Counted from the first letter of the stretch, positions 1 to 8,958 are shown. The stretch is 19,192 nucleotides of DNA from DATMQA01 sp035566895 (GCA_035566895.1 DATMQA010000086.1:1-19192), one strand, 5' to 3'. A program made the numbers and translations. The notes: generated by a model from the sequence alone, not told the origin.

Positions 1-37
1 GACAGGATGCCGAGCATTTAGGCCGTCATGCAGCTAA

Positions 38-697
38 CTAACCGCGCCGGTTGGTAGCGTGCTTAAACCGACAGACAAATAACCCCGCCAGGGGAGTAAG
101 TAAGAGGGCCATCGGCTCAGGCACCGAGATAACGCTCACCGAAAAAACGCCACTGGGCGGCACCGAGGGCGGCGCGACAACATTCCAACTCCACTGGGAC
201 CGCTCAAAAGCGAATCCCGGCGCATAACTTTGCCCCTCGAACCACCCATTAACGGTTGTCGCGTCTGCGGGTTCATCGCATAGCCAGTATTTCACACCCG
301 CCGTAAGCAACGGCTGGACGGCTGAATTGAGTGTCAAAAGTCCGCTCGGGTTGTTCACCGTGCTCAGAAAGCTCTCCAGGATTGTGCCGGGAGCGGAACC
401 GTTGTCCTGGGCGACAAAAAAGTTCGAGCGTCCCGACCCCGACTGCCGGAAGGTGGGTAGAGTGATGCTGCTCAAGACGCCCGAAGCAGTGGGAACAAAA
501 AACTCGGCCTGGCCTCGGTAGCCGCCAGAAGTAGAGGCCCCCGTCACGCCCCAGACAATGGCGTTATTGTAAGTATTTCCCGGCCCGAAGGAGTTGAAAA
601 CGACGATAGGATTTACGGCCAAGGCCGGGGCCACCAAAATAACGCTGGTTAACCCGGCTAGGACAAGCCAGCCGAAAACACGGCATGGGGATTTCAT
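38..697 (-). CDS. PEP-CTERM sorting-domain exported protein
   Basis: This 219-residue protein has a clear Sec signal peptide (basic MKSPCR, then a hydrophobic run ending APALA near residue 27). Its C-terminus is a PEP-CTERM sorting signal: Val-Pro-Glu-Pro at about 192-195, a short hydrophobic stretch (MALLLTPLAGLFVC), then a basic tail (RFKHATNRRG). Proteins of this class are exported, processed by an exosortase and are often linked to extracellular polymer. The middle part (a GPGNTYN segment near the N-terminus, then ITLPTF, a FFVAQDNGSAPGTILES stretch and a YWLCDEP segment) resembles the 'choice-of-anchor' beta-sandwich modules seen in such proteins, but no enzymatic motif is visible. No exosortase or EPS gene lies in the window. 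ATG start; the Shine-Dalgarno is weak. The PEP-CTERM call is firm; the role is unknown. Confidence 0.88.
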   Translation of the reverse strand: MKSPCRVFGWLVLAGLTSVILVAPALAVNPIVVFNSFGPGNTYNNAIVWGVTGASTSGGYRGQAEFFVPTASGVLSSITLPTFRQSGSGRSNFFVAQDNGSAPGTILESFLSTVNNPSGLLTLNSAVQPLLTAGVKYWLCDEPADATTVNGWFEGQSYAPGFAFERSQWSWNVVAPPSVPPSGVFSVSVISVPEPMALLLTPLAGLFVCRFKHATNRRG

Positions 698-733
698 ACG
701 AGACCATCGTTTACCACGTCTCCGTCATTAAGA

Positions 734-753
734 CAAGTTTTCTCAAGTTTTCT
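734..753. repeat. Two tandem copies of a 10-bp unit upstream of the PEP-CTERM gene
   Basis: CAAGTTTTCT occurs twice back to back, 37 bp upstream of the start codon of the PEP-CTERM gene. It could be part of an operator or just spacer sequence. No convincing -35/-10 pair was found around it. Confidence 0.5.
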
Positions 754-774
754 CACGCTGGCCACATGCCTCCA

Positions 775-1023
775 TCACCAGACCGAATCGAAAAATAAAT
801 CCCCCTTGCTCCACACGCCCTTGCCAACCGGTTTACCGCCATCGTCCACCCCATCCACTCCCACGCTGTACAGAAGCCAGTTCGTGCCGCTGGGGCGATA
901 AATGAGCGGCTTGTCGCTAAACGGGTCTTGTGGCACGCGTTGAAGGTATCGTGGGACAAGCTCCGCTAGCTTTGCGGGAACTCGCCTTTGGTCTGACCGG
1001 TAAGAACGCAAGGCCAGCGACAC
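775..1023 (-). pseudogene. 5'-truncated remnant of a larger exported protein
   Basis: The reading frame gives a well-ordered peptide: LALRSYRSDQRRVPAKLAEL, then VPRYLQRVPQDPFSDKPLIY, then a LLYSVGVDGVDDGG segment. This pattern (alternating 'ALRxYRxD..R.P..L.eLvP.YL..vP.DPF' followed by 'LLYSVGxdGvDdGG') is familiar to me from the C-terminal ends of much longer proteins in Verrucomicrobia and Planctomycetes, where it resembles the C-terminal half of type II secretion pseudopilin-like domains. Here the frame runs only eight codons upstream of the possible GTG before a stop, so the N-terminal part is missing. I call it a gene fragment left after deletion. A short genuine gene starting at GTG 1023 is less likely. 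Confidence 0.5.
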
Positions 1024-1031
1024 GCATGGCG

Positions 1032-1049
1032 AAGGTGACTTCTCACCTT
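1032..1049. repeat. Perfect 7-bp inverted repeat
   Basis: AAGGTGA-CTTC-TCACCTT forms a perfect 7-bp stem with a 4-nt loop. It lies between the truncated remnant (775-1023) and the short ORF at 1053-1256. No T-tract follows on either strand, so it is not an obvious terminator. It may mark the breakpoint region of the remnant. Confidence 0.45.
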
Positions 1050-1052
1050 AAT

Positions 1053-1256
1053 TCATCCTCCCGAATAATACACATACCCCCGAAAGGACTCAACTGAATT
1101 GGCGTCGCCGAGGACGCGGGGCGGTGGTGTCTCGCTGCTTTGGCGCGCCCGGCAGAATCCAATCCCTCGGGAGACATCTATCACGAGATGAATCGCAGCG
1201 CCCCTAAAAGGGTCCCCGTCCAATCTCAGCGTCCCCCTTGTCCATTCCTTGGGCAA
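1053..1256 (-). CDS. Doubtful short ORF, 67 aa
   Basis: An open frame of 67 codons (N-terminus MPKEWTRGTLRLDGDPF, C-terminus FRGYVYYSGG) with an ATG start. No domain, signal peptide or membrane segment is visible and no homologous family comes to mind. The peptide is rich in Arg, Gly and Ser and could be a chance frame through a dispersed intergenic repeat. Its last codons overlap a GGAGG. It is recorded because it is the only open frame of any size in this stretch, not because function is evident. Confidence 0.2.
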   Translation of the reverse strand: MPKEWTRGTLRLDGDPFRGAAIHLVIDVSRGIGFCRARQSSETPPPRVLGDANSVESFRGYVYYSGG

Positions 1257-1351
1257 TCATTCTGCCCAAATCGTTGTGCCGTCTTCCGCACTCTTCCCAA
1301 AACCTATTGAAAATCAAAGCACTAAAACATTTTAGGACGTCACATTAAATC

Positions 1352-1367
1352 TGGAACGGCTTATGCT
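1352..1367 (+). promoter_or_regulatory. Sigma-54 (RpoN)-like promoter match
   Basis: TGGAACGGCTTATGCT matches the -24/-12 pattern TGGCACG-N4-TTGCW. The invariant GG and GC dinucleotides are present at the required 10-nt internal spacing, with TGGaACG and aTGCT the only departures. It faces right, yet no intact plus-strand gene begins until 2464. PEP-CTERM genes are known in some bacteria to be controlled by the PrsK/PrsR two-component system through sigma-54, so this could be the promoter of a lost gene or of a short untranslated transcript. The match is by eye only. Confidence 0.4.
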
Positions 1368-1484
1368 CTTGTAGTCAATAGCTAACGCAATAAGACATAC
1401 TAAAACAAGATTCCAGCCGGCCAATCGCGCCACCAGCGGGCAAGTTGGTAGCGCAGTTCAAACTGGTCGCCCAGGAAACAATAG

Positions 1485-1730
1485 ACAAATTATGCTAACG
1501 GTGGGACTACGCCTCGCTTGCGGTGCGCTGCCATCCCCTTCAACGAACTCAATCGCATCCTCGACCTCGGCTTCAAACCCCTTCCCTGGGGCGACACCGG
1601 CTATCTCCCCTCAAAGCATCAGCCCCTCAAATCTTCCTCTTCCTCGTCCTCCCCCTCGCCTTCAGCCGCTGGCCTCCCCACTGCAGAGAGTCGGGGCGAG
1701 GGGAACGGGCACGGCGCACGCAACCTCTAA
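1485..1730 (+). pseudogene. Possible C-terminal gene fragment, unidentified
   Basis: Between a stop at 1482 and the stop at 1730 the frame encodes a peptide with protein-like character in its middle: FNELNRILDLGFKPLPWGDT then GYLPSKHQPL. It ends in a low-complexity Ser/Pro tail. There is no good start codon (only a TTG at 1518) and no Shine-Dalgarno. It may be the end of a decayed gene; the family is not recognised. The overlapping frames at 1492-1773 and 1523-2290 look less protein-like. Confidence 0.2.
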
Positions 1731-1807
1731 ACCAATCAAAAATCAAAAATCGAAATTCTTCTGGAGTAAGTAGCCAAAGTGAAAAATACAAAGCGAACAG
1801 GTTTTTT

Positions 1808-2053
1808 TCAGTCGCCGATGCTGATGGTCAAGTCGTCGGCGGCTTTCAGGCGGCTAAGGAGCCGCGCGATTTCACGCGGGGGTATCGTCAGGCCACGCTT
1901 GGCCATTTCCTCAAGAATTTCGGCCGGCAGCCTTCGGTTGACCTGGTCGAGGTCGTGCATCTGGCTTTCGTTGGGCCGTGCGCTGTTCGAGGCCGACACC
2001 AGTTCAGCGTAATGCTGTTTGCCTTTCGTTGTAGTGAGAAGAAGTTTGGACAT
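1808..2053 (-). CDS. Small hypothetical protein, 81 aa
   Basis: An ATG at 2053 opens a frame for MSKLLLTTTKGKQHYAELVS... ending in LLSRLKAADDLTISIGD. The sequence is hydrophilic and, from about residue 30 on, predicted helical and charged (LPAEILEEMAKRGL, then PPREIARLLSRLKAADD), without signal peptide, membrane segment or cysteines. The frame extends further upstream, but the residues before this ATG (proline/arginine/glycine-rich) look non-coding. A weak GGGGGCGGGA purine tract precedes the start. I do not recognise the family. A small regulatory or antitoxin-like protein is imaginable, but nothing in the sequence proves it, and no partner gene sits beside it. Confidence 0.5.
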   Translation of the reverse strand: MSKLLLTTTKGKQHYAELVSASNSARPNESQMHDLDQVNRRLPAEILEEMAKRGLTIPPREIARLLSRLKAADDLTISIGD

Positions 2054-2463
2054 AAGTTTGTTCCCGCCCCCATTGTGCGTCCGCCGGCGCCATCCCGCAA
2101 GGGATGGTTGAAAACATCCCAACTCACGGGTAACAGCTACTTTTGGCGCAACGGGACCATCTCTAATATGGCTCGGGTCCTTCCTTGTGACAGTCGAGGA
2201 CGCGGAGAGTTTTCAGTAAGCCGAAATATGAAAACCGAATGTAAAAACATGTGGAACGTGGTTGCGGCGGACCTCACGGGATGGGTTTGATGCTTCTTGG
2301 CTAAGATGCTGGCTCACAGGGAGTTAAGCTTGACATGCGGATTGTCTGCAAAGCCGCACTGCCCGGCACTTCCCACAACGTCGAGGACTTCTCGTGGAGC
2401 CTTAGGATGGCCCCAAACCTGCTGATTTCGACATGTCGCACGATTTTGATTTCGTGAAACCGC
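2054..2463. other. Divergent intergenic region with one small hairpin
   Basis: 410 bp separate the small hypothetical gene (minus) and the triple-receiver gene (plus). CCATCCC-GCAA-GGGATGG at 2090-2107 forms a perfect 7-bp stem closed by a GNRA-type tetraloop on the plus strand. A TTGACA hexamer lies near 2330 but has no -10 partner at the right distance. Presumably both genes' promoters lie here; none could be assigned. Confidence 0.45.
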
Positions 2464-3840
2464 ATGAACACCAAATTAGGTAAACGAGACCGCCCAACCG
2501 AGGCGCGGCCATTAATACCCGGGCCCGCAAAGGCGTCCTGCGCTTTCAAAAGGCCAAACGGGGTTGCCGGCCGCCCGAGGATTCTGATCGTCGATGACAA
2601 CATCATTTTTCTGAAGGCGATGTCGATGAAATTGGGAACGGAAGGATATGATGTCGGTACCGCTGTGGACGGCGCCACGGCCGTCAGCATGGTTCGTCAG
2701 ACCAAGCCGGACTTGATCCTGCTCGATATCAATTTCCCTCCCGATGTCGGCCACGGCGGTGGCGTTCCCTGGAACGGCCTGAACATCCTTGAGTGGCTGC
2801 GGCGCATCGACGAAGCGAAAGGCGTTCCGGTGATCCTGGTTAGCGGCGAAGATTTGGAGAAGCATAGAGACCAGTACCTGGCCACGGGCGTAGCAGACCA
2901 TTTCCTGAAGCCGGTGGACAACGATGAGCTGCTGGCGGCGATAAAGCGAAACCTGGACGCGACCATGCCGGCGGAACCATCCGAACCCGAGGAACCCGAG
3001 GAACCGGCGGACCAGCCGGCGAGCAAGAAGATCCTTTTCGTGGATGACGAAGGCGACTGGCGCTACATGGTAGCGCTCTACCTGACGGAATGCGGGTATG
3101 ATGTTGTGACCGCTGAAGATGATGCCGAAGCCCTGAGGAAGGCGGGCGAAACCGAGCCCGACCTGGTCATTCTGGACCTGAACCTGGGCGGCCGGAGCGC
3201 TTTGACCTTGATGAAGCTTTTGAGCCTCGGCTACCCGCAGGCCCCGATCCTGGTCTATACCGGCATGGAGTTGGACGAACCTGGCGTCCAGAATCTTCTG
3301 AACCAGGGAGCTTATCAGTACCTGCGCAAAGGCACGATGGAAGAAATGCTAAACGCCGTCAGCGAGGCCATCAATGTGCAACTTGAGCCGGCGCCAGAGC
3401 CGGACGGCGAGATGCCCATGGCAACGGTCGAGCCGCCACCGGCTCCGGTCGAATCCATCCTCGTAGTCGAGGATGACCTTGATTTTGGGGATGCGCTGCG
3501 GTTGTACCTCGAGGCTCATTCCTTCTCAGTCACCCGAGTTATCGATGGGGCCGAGGGCTTGCGCCAGATCCTGGCGGCTGATTTTGATTTCGTTCTTTGC
3601 GACATGGTGATGCCCACCATGGCGGGAGCTCAGTTCTACCAGGCCGTGCAAGACGCCAAGCCCGAGTTGTGCAAGCGGTTTATTTTCATGACCGGCCACC
3701 AGGCTGACCCCAAAACCGATCAGTTCGTCCGGCGAGTGCGCGGTCTCATGCTCTGGAAGCCTTTCTCGCTGCCAGACATTCTTACGGCGGCTGATATCAT
3801 CCGTAGAAAAAATCCTTCATTAGCTTCGCGCCTGGCGTAA
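2464..3840 (+). CDS. Triple receiver-domain response regulator protein
   Basis: The 458-residue protein consists of three complete CheY-like receiver domains joined by acidic, Pro/Glu-rich linkers (about 169-187 and 307-329). No DNA-binding, kinase or GGDEF output domain is present. Domain 1 (about 38-166): acidic pair D44/D45, phosphoacceptor D88, S127, K149. Domain 2 (about 187-305): D194/D195, D238, T266, K289. Domain 3 (about 330-447): E336/D337, D380, T410, K432. All catalytic residues are intact, so all three could be phosphorylated. Domain 1 carries an insertion (FPPDVGHGGGVPWNG) right after the phosphoacceptor aspartate. Such proteins act as phosphotransfer or integration hubs for histidine kinases encoded elsewhere. 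ATG 2464 is the first start after an in-frame TGA at 2455; its Shine-Dalgarno is weak, so a later start before residue 38 is possible. Confidence 0.93.
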   Translation: MNTKLGKRDRPTEARPLIPGPAKASCAFKRPNGVAGRPRILIVDDNIIFLKAMSMKLGTEGYDVGTAVDGATAVSMVRQTKPDLILLDINFPPDVGHGGGVPWNGLNILEWLRRIDEAKGVPVILVSGEDLEKHRDQYLATGVADHFLKPVDNDELLAAIKRNLDATMPAEPSEPEEPEEPADQPASKKILFVDDEGDWRYMVALYLTECGYDVVTAEDDAEALRKAGETEPDLVILDLNLGGRSALTLMKLLSLGYPQAPILVYTGMELDEPGVQNLLNQGAYQYLRKGTMEEMLNAVSEAINVQLEPAPEPDGEMPMATVEPPPAPVESILVVEDDLDFGDALRLYLEAHSFSVTRVIDGAEGLRQILAADFDFVLCDMVMPTMAGAQFYQAVQDAKPELCKRFIFMTGHQADPKTDQFVRRVRGLMLWKPFSLPDILTAADIIRRKNPSLASRLA

Positions 3841-3933
3841 GAGACAGCCCCTTCCTCCGCTGCCTTTCGCTCTGCCGCGTTTTTAACCGGGCTTGAGCCA
3901 GGCTACCCATCAAGAATAAAAACAACGGAAGGC

Positions 3934-6009
3934 TCAAAATCCTTCCAACATCACATCGGTCAGGTAATCGACCCAATCGACGGAGATAGGAGCCGTGAGT
4001 TCGTAGGAGCGGGCGAAGTCCTGTTTGAAGAGGTCGCGTTTCAAGGTGGCGGCGAAGGCGGGGTCGGAGGTGGCGATGTTCTGTTCCTGGTTCACGCGCA
4101 GGCTGAGGTGGTTGAGGTTGCCGGAGCCGACGCAGGCCCAATCGTCCACCAGCAGGGCTTTGACATGGGTCATGGTGGGGTAGAAATAGACGCGCACGCC
4201 GTGTTGCATCAGGTAGTTGGCAATGACGATGTTGCCGCGCCCGCCGGCTTTGAAATCGTTGACACGCGGCAGGATGACCCGGACGTCCACACCGCGTTGG
4301 CGCGCTTTGACGAGGGTCAGGATCACGCGTTTGTCGAAGAGGTACGGGTTCTCGACGTAAATATAGCTTTGTGCATGGCGGAGCGAACCGAGGACAGCGG
4401 AGGCAAAAGGCTTCCAGGCGGTTTTGGTGGGGAGGCGGCGAAGCTGCATCCAGGGGCCGGGCTGCGGCTGGGGTTGGAGGGGTCCGTGAAAGAGCGCCGC
4501 GAGATAGGCGGCGTCACCGAGCAAGCTGGCGTGGGCCCAGTTGCGCCTGAACTCGTCTTCGAAGGAGACGACGACCGGGCCGGTGAGTTCGAGCATCATA
4601 TCGTGCCATTCGTAGCGGTATTCGCGCCCGAGATTCATGCCGCCCAGCCAGGCATAGGCGCCGTCCACGAGGAAGACCTTGGAGTGGTCGGCGGAAAACC
4701 ACGGGTTGAGAAAGGAGCGCACCTGGACATGGGAATCCTGGCGCAGGTAAGAGGCGATCGAGGAAGGCGGCATGAAGTCGTTGGGCAGGGGTGTGCTGGG
4801 GGGCACGACGCCGGCGCCGACGCTGCCCATGCGGTCGAGCACGACCTTCACTTCGACCTGTTTGGAACGTTCTTTGAGTTGGTCGGCAATGTGGGCGGCA
4901 ACGTCGTCGCGGTCGAAGATGTAAACGTTGAAGCGGATATGGTTGGTGGCCTGGGAGACCACCTGTTCCAGTCGCGGGAAGAATTGGTCGCCGTCGATGA
5001 GGGGGCGCATCGAGCCGTCCTCGCGGCGGGTGCCGGTGTAGCGGTCGAGCCAGCCTTCCCACGCGGCAAGGTCCATGCCGGGGCGATGGGCGACGGGGGG
5101 AACGTCGCTGCCGGTTTTAGGGAGGGGCAGGCGCAGGAAGCGGACGAGGGTTGCGACGACGAGGTCGCCGAGGCGGGCAGCGCTGGAGACGGGGTTTTTG
5201 ATAAGAGCCAGGCCGTGGCCTTCCAGCAACACGGCGCTCAAGCCCTGGGCGGTGATGGTCAGGCCGACGCCGCGTTCGGTGGTGTCATGGAGAGCAGCCG
5301 GGGAGAGCAAAACGCAATGGCGCAGTTTGTTGTCCAGCAGGAGCGGCTGGGTGTAACGGCCCGGATTCGGAGCCATTAACAGGAAGAGGGATTCGGCCGG
5401 GTGACTTCCGGCGACATGTTTTTCGACCAGGCGCGGCAGAATTTCGAGCGTTTCATCGACGGAAAAGCGGTGGTCGATGGTAACGTCTTTGGGCGGGTCG
5501 CCGGGACCGCCGACACGGGGGAGGCCTTGGGCGTCGCGATAGAGGAGGCGGTCGGCGAGGAAAGCTTCGTAATACACACCATGGCCGGCGGAGGCCGGGG
5601 TGAGTTCGCTGATAAAGTTGGTGGCCAATCGGTGCCACTCGTCTCCAGCAATGACCTCCGCCTCGCGCCAGCCGCGGTCGCCGGCGGGCATGCGGGGCAG
5701 TTTTTGCTCCCAGTGCAGCAGGGCAGAGCTGACGCGGTAACCGTCGGTGGGAACGCGCCCGCGGCTCCAATGGGCATGAAAGGCCTCGACACTGTCGTCG
5801 TGAGGGAAGAAGAAACGGATATTGTCGCCTTTGACGAAGGCGCGCGGAGGAGGAGCGCTGGAGGAGGTGAGGCTGCGCCATTCGTCGAGGGATTGTTGTT
5901 TGGAGGTGGCGGCGGCGGCGCTCAGGCGGGAGGGGCAGGCGAGAAGGAAGGTGAGCGCGAGAAGTGACCAGGAATGGACACGGAACCACGAATGGACACG
6001 AATGGACAC
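3934..6009 (-). CDS. Exported phospholipase D / cardiolipin synthase-like protein
   Basis: Two phospholipase D HKD motifs are intact: HSKVFLVD at about 442-449 followed by GGMNLG, and HVKALLVD at about 615-622 followed by GSGNLN. Together they form the single active site used for transfer or hydrolysis of phosphodiesters, typically phospholipid head groups. The two-domain layout matches cardiolipin synthase-like proteins. Residues about 18-35 are a hydrophobic export signal (LLALTFLLACPSRLSA). LLAC could be a lipobox, making this a lipoprotein, or cleavage may occur after LSA. About 280 residues between the signal and the first PLD half match nothing I know. I chose GTG 6009 because upstream codons lie inside purU and read as Arg-rich nonsense. 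The gene starts 14 bp after the purU stop and is probably co-transcribed with it. The first codons are made of a 10-bp tandem repeat, so the exact start is uncertain. Confidence 0.87.
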   Translation of the reverse strand: MSIRVHSWFRVHSWSLLALTFLLACPSRLSAAAATSKQQSLDEWRSLTSSSAPPPRAFVKGDNIRFFFPHDDSVEAFHAHWSRGRVPTDGYRVSSALLHWEQKLPRMPAGDRGWREAEVIAGDEWHRLATNFISELTPASAGHGVYYEAFLADRLLYRDAQGLPRVGGPGDPPKDVTIDHRFSVDETLEILPRLVEKHVAGSHPAESLFLLMAPNPGRYTQPLLLDNKLRHCVLLSPAALHDTTERGVGLTITAQGLSAVLLEGHGLALIKNPVSSAARLGDLVVATLVRFLRLPLPKTGSDVPPVAHRPGMDLAAWEGWLDRYTGTRREDGSMRPLIDGDQFFPRLEQVVSQATNHIRFNVYIFDRDDVAAHIADQLKERSKQVEVKVVLDRMGSVGAGVVPPSTPLPNDFMPPSSIASYLRQDSHVQVRSFLNPWFSADHSKVFLVDGAYAWLGGMNLGREYRYEWHDMMLELTGPVVVSFEDEFRRNWAHASLLGDAAYLAALFHGPLQPQPQPGPWMQLRRLPTKTAWKPFASAVLGSLRHAQSYIYVENPYLFDKRVILTLVKARQRGVDVRVILPRVNDFKAGGRGNIVIANYLMQHGVRVYFYPTMTHVKALLVDDWACVGSGNLNHLSLRVNQEQNIATSDPAFAATLKRDLFKQDFARSYELTAPISVDWVDYLTDVMLEGF

Positions 6010-6015
6010 GAATGG
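5973..6015. repeat. 10-bp tandem repeat at the start of the PLD gene
   Basis: AATGGACACG occurs at 5973-5982, 5991-6000 and 6001-6010, followed by a partial AATGG at 6011-6015. The first copy is separated from the second by GAACCACG. The array lies between purU and the signal peptide of the PLD-like protein and encodes its proposed first dozen residues (VHSW-type repeats). I know similar arrays mainly from intergenic DNA of Verrucomicrobia, which suggests it is spacer sequence captured into the reading frame. Confidence 0.8.
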
Positions 6016-6023
6016 TAAGAGGT

Positions 6024-6872
6024 TCAGACTTCTTTGACGATGCCCCAAAAGACATCGAGGCGTTTGTCGAGGTAGAGTTTGACGGCCTTGAGAAGGGTTT
6101 TGGCTTCCAGCTTTTGACCGGCGGCGAGAATTTGTTTCAGATTCATGTGAGGACGGACGGCGAAGCAATCCTGGGCGATGATGGGACCCTCGTCCAGGTG
6201 CATGGTGACAAAGTGAGCGGAGACACCAATGATTTTGACGCCTTGTTCGTAGGCCTGGCGGTAAGCCTGCGGACCAGGGAAGCTGGGCAGCAGTGACGGA
6301 TGGATGTTGATGATCTTGTTTTTATAACGCCAGACGAAGTTCGGCGAGAGGATTTTCATGAAGCGCGCCAGCACGACAAAATCGATCTCGTGTTGTTCCA
6401 ACAAGCGCAGGGCCTTTTGTTCCGCGAGCAGCCGCTCCTTCCACGGTACCAGGACGAAGGGCCAGCCGGCCTTGCGGGCCAGGGGCTCGAGATCGCGGCG
6501 ATTGGAGAGCACAAGTGCCGGTTCGGCATTTTTTAGTTCCCCCGATTTGGCGGCCTCGATCAGTTTCTCGAAGCAGTGAGGTTCTTTGGTCACCATGACG
6601 GCCATGCGCTGCCGTCGGCCCGGTTCGGTGAACCGGATTTTGATCTCCATGGCGAGTTGCCGAGCCAGGTCTGCCAGGCCGGCACTCACCGCGGTGCGGT
6701 TCAATTGACTGTCTTTCCACGAGGTTTGCACGGTCATGCTGAATTGGCCGCGGGTGACTTGCTCTTCGAGGCCTTCGATATTGGCTTTTTGCTCGAAAAG
6801 AAAACTGGTGATGCGGGCGACGACGCCGGTTTTGTCGCGTCCGATAACGGTGATGGTGGCGAATTTGGTCAT
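6024..6872 (-). CDS. purU: Formyltetrahydrofolate deformylase
   Basis: This 282-residue cytoplasmic enzyme hydrolyses 10-formyltetrahydrofolate to formate and tetrahydrofolate, balancing the one-carbon pool and supplying formate for PurT-type purine synthesis. Residues 1-85 form an ACT regulatory domain (TVIGRDKTGVVARITSFL). Residues 90-280 are the formyltransferase-fold catalytic domain. The catalytic Asn-His-Asp triad appears as N189 and H191 in IINIHPSLLPSFPG and D227 in MHLDEGPII. Length and domain order are exactly as expected for PurU. ATG start at 6872 without a visible Shine-Dalgarno; the 356-bp region upstream is shared divergently with the secretion operon. The exported PLD-like gene follows after 14 bp. 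Methionyl-tRNA formyltransferase and PurN share the fold but lack the N-terminal ACT domain. Confidence 0.95.
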   Translation of the reverse strand: MTKFATITVIGRDKTGVVARITSFLFEQKANIEGLEEQVTRGQFSMTVQTSWKDSQLNRTAVSAGLADLARQLAMEIKIRFTEPGRRQRMAVMVTKEPHCFEKLIEAAKSGELKNAEPALVLSNRRDLEPLARKAGWPFVLVPWKERLLAEQKALRLLEQHEIDFVVLARFMKILSPNFVWRYKNKIINIHPSLLPSFPGPQAYRQAYEQGVKIIGVSAHFVTMHLDEGPIIAQDCFAVRPHMNLKQILAAGQKLEAKTLLKAVKLYLDKRLDVFWGIVKEV

Positions 6873-6890
6873 GGTTCGGCAGTTAGTTCA

Positions 6891-6918
6891 CAGTCCACAG
6901 TCCAAGGTCCAAAGTCCG
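6891..6918. repeat. 7-bp tandem repeat, four copies
   Basis: CAGTCCA CAGTCCA AGGTCCA AAGTCCG run head to tail beginning 19 bp upstream of the purU start codon. The position would put it in the purU leader or promoter. Arrays of this AGTCC type are familiar from Verrucomicrobia spacers; a regulatory role is unproven. Confidence 0.75.
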
Positions 6919-7162
6919 GGTTGCGTCTCGGGTTGGGACAGTTTGTAAGTTCGAGTGAACATTTAGTCTGCACAGGTTCAAGGCGGGGCAAGGTTAGTGT
7001 GGGTGGTGAAGGTTGTGGAGGTTTTTTTTGCGTGTTGAGGAATTTGGCCCTGAGGCTGCTTTAAAAAGTGTCCAGAAGATGGACTCAGGTTGTAACGCGA
7101 TAATTTTGAATGTACGTTGGTGGAGTGAAGGCACTTCGCTTGACCGGGCGGGGTTAATTCTT

Positions 7163-7189
7163 TTGACCCAATTCGCAACTTTTCATAAT
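7163..7189 (+). promoter_or_regulatory. Putative sigma-70 type promoter for the secretion operon
   Basis: TTGACC (7163-7168) and CATAAT (7184-7189) resemble -35 and -10 boxes, 15 bp apart (shorter than the ideal 17), ending 39 bp before the gspE start codon in an AT-rich stretch. This is the best promoter-like pair upstream of the operon. It was assigned by eye. Confidence 0.35.
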
Positions 7190-7228
7190 TTGGCGTGTAT
7201 CAAGAGACTAAGTTTTAGTCGATAAGCG

Positions 7229-8958
<1,730 letters not shown>

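Larger units (their letters stand above)
1257..1807. other. Poorly coding spacer with an orphan promoter match and a gene fragment
   Basis: About 550 bp without a convincing complete gene. The first 180 bp are AT-richer than the surroundings and contain the sigma-54-like element at 1352-1367. The last part holds the possible protein fragment (1485-1730) and a short A-rich stretch near 1733-1765 (repeated AATCAAAAATC). No transposase, terminal inverted repeat or RNA gene was recognised. Confidence 0.5.
6873..7228. other. Divergent promoter region between purU and the secretion operon
   Basis: 356 bp with no gene. The purU-proximal end carries a 7-bp tandem repeat (6891-6918). The right part is AT-rich, as expected for promoters, and contains the putative gspE promoter at 7163-7189. 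A T8 run sits near 7020. No riboswitch or small RNA was recognised. Confidence 0.55.

Noticed and set aside
1443..1455. AGTTGGTAGCGC, resembling a tRNA D-arm (a similar GTTGGTAGCG is near position 50)
   Set aside because: No T-arm consensus (GGTTCGAAT), no acceptor-stem pairing and no anticodon arm at the right distances in either place.
2252..2267. TGGAACG-TGG-TTGCG, a second sigma-54-like string
   Set aside because: Spacing between the GG and GC is 9 instead of the required 10 nucleotides.
1523..2290. 255-codon plus-strand open frame
   Set aside because: Low-complexity, no domain, poor start context, and overlaps the better-looking small minus-strand gene at 1808-2053.
4108..5379. 423-codon open frame opposite the PLD-like gene
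   Set aside because: Antisense shadow (Gly/Val/Asp/His-rich); the minus strand carries both HKD motifs in frame.
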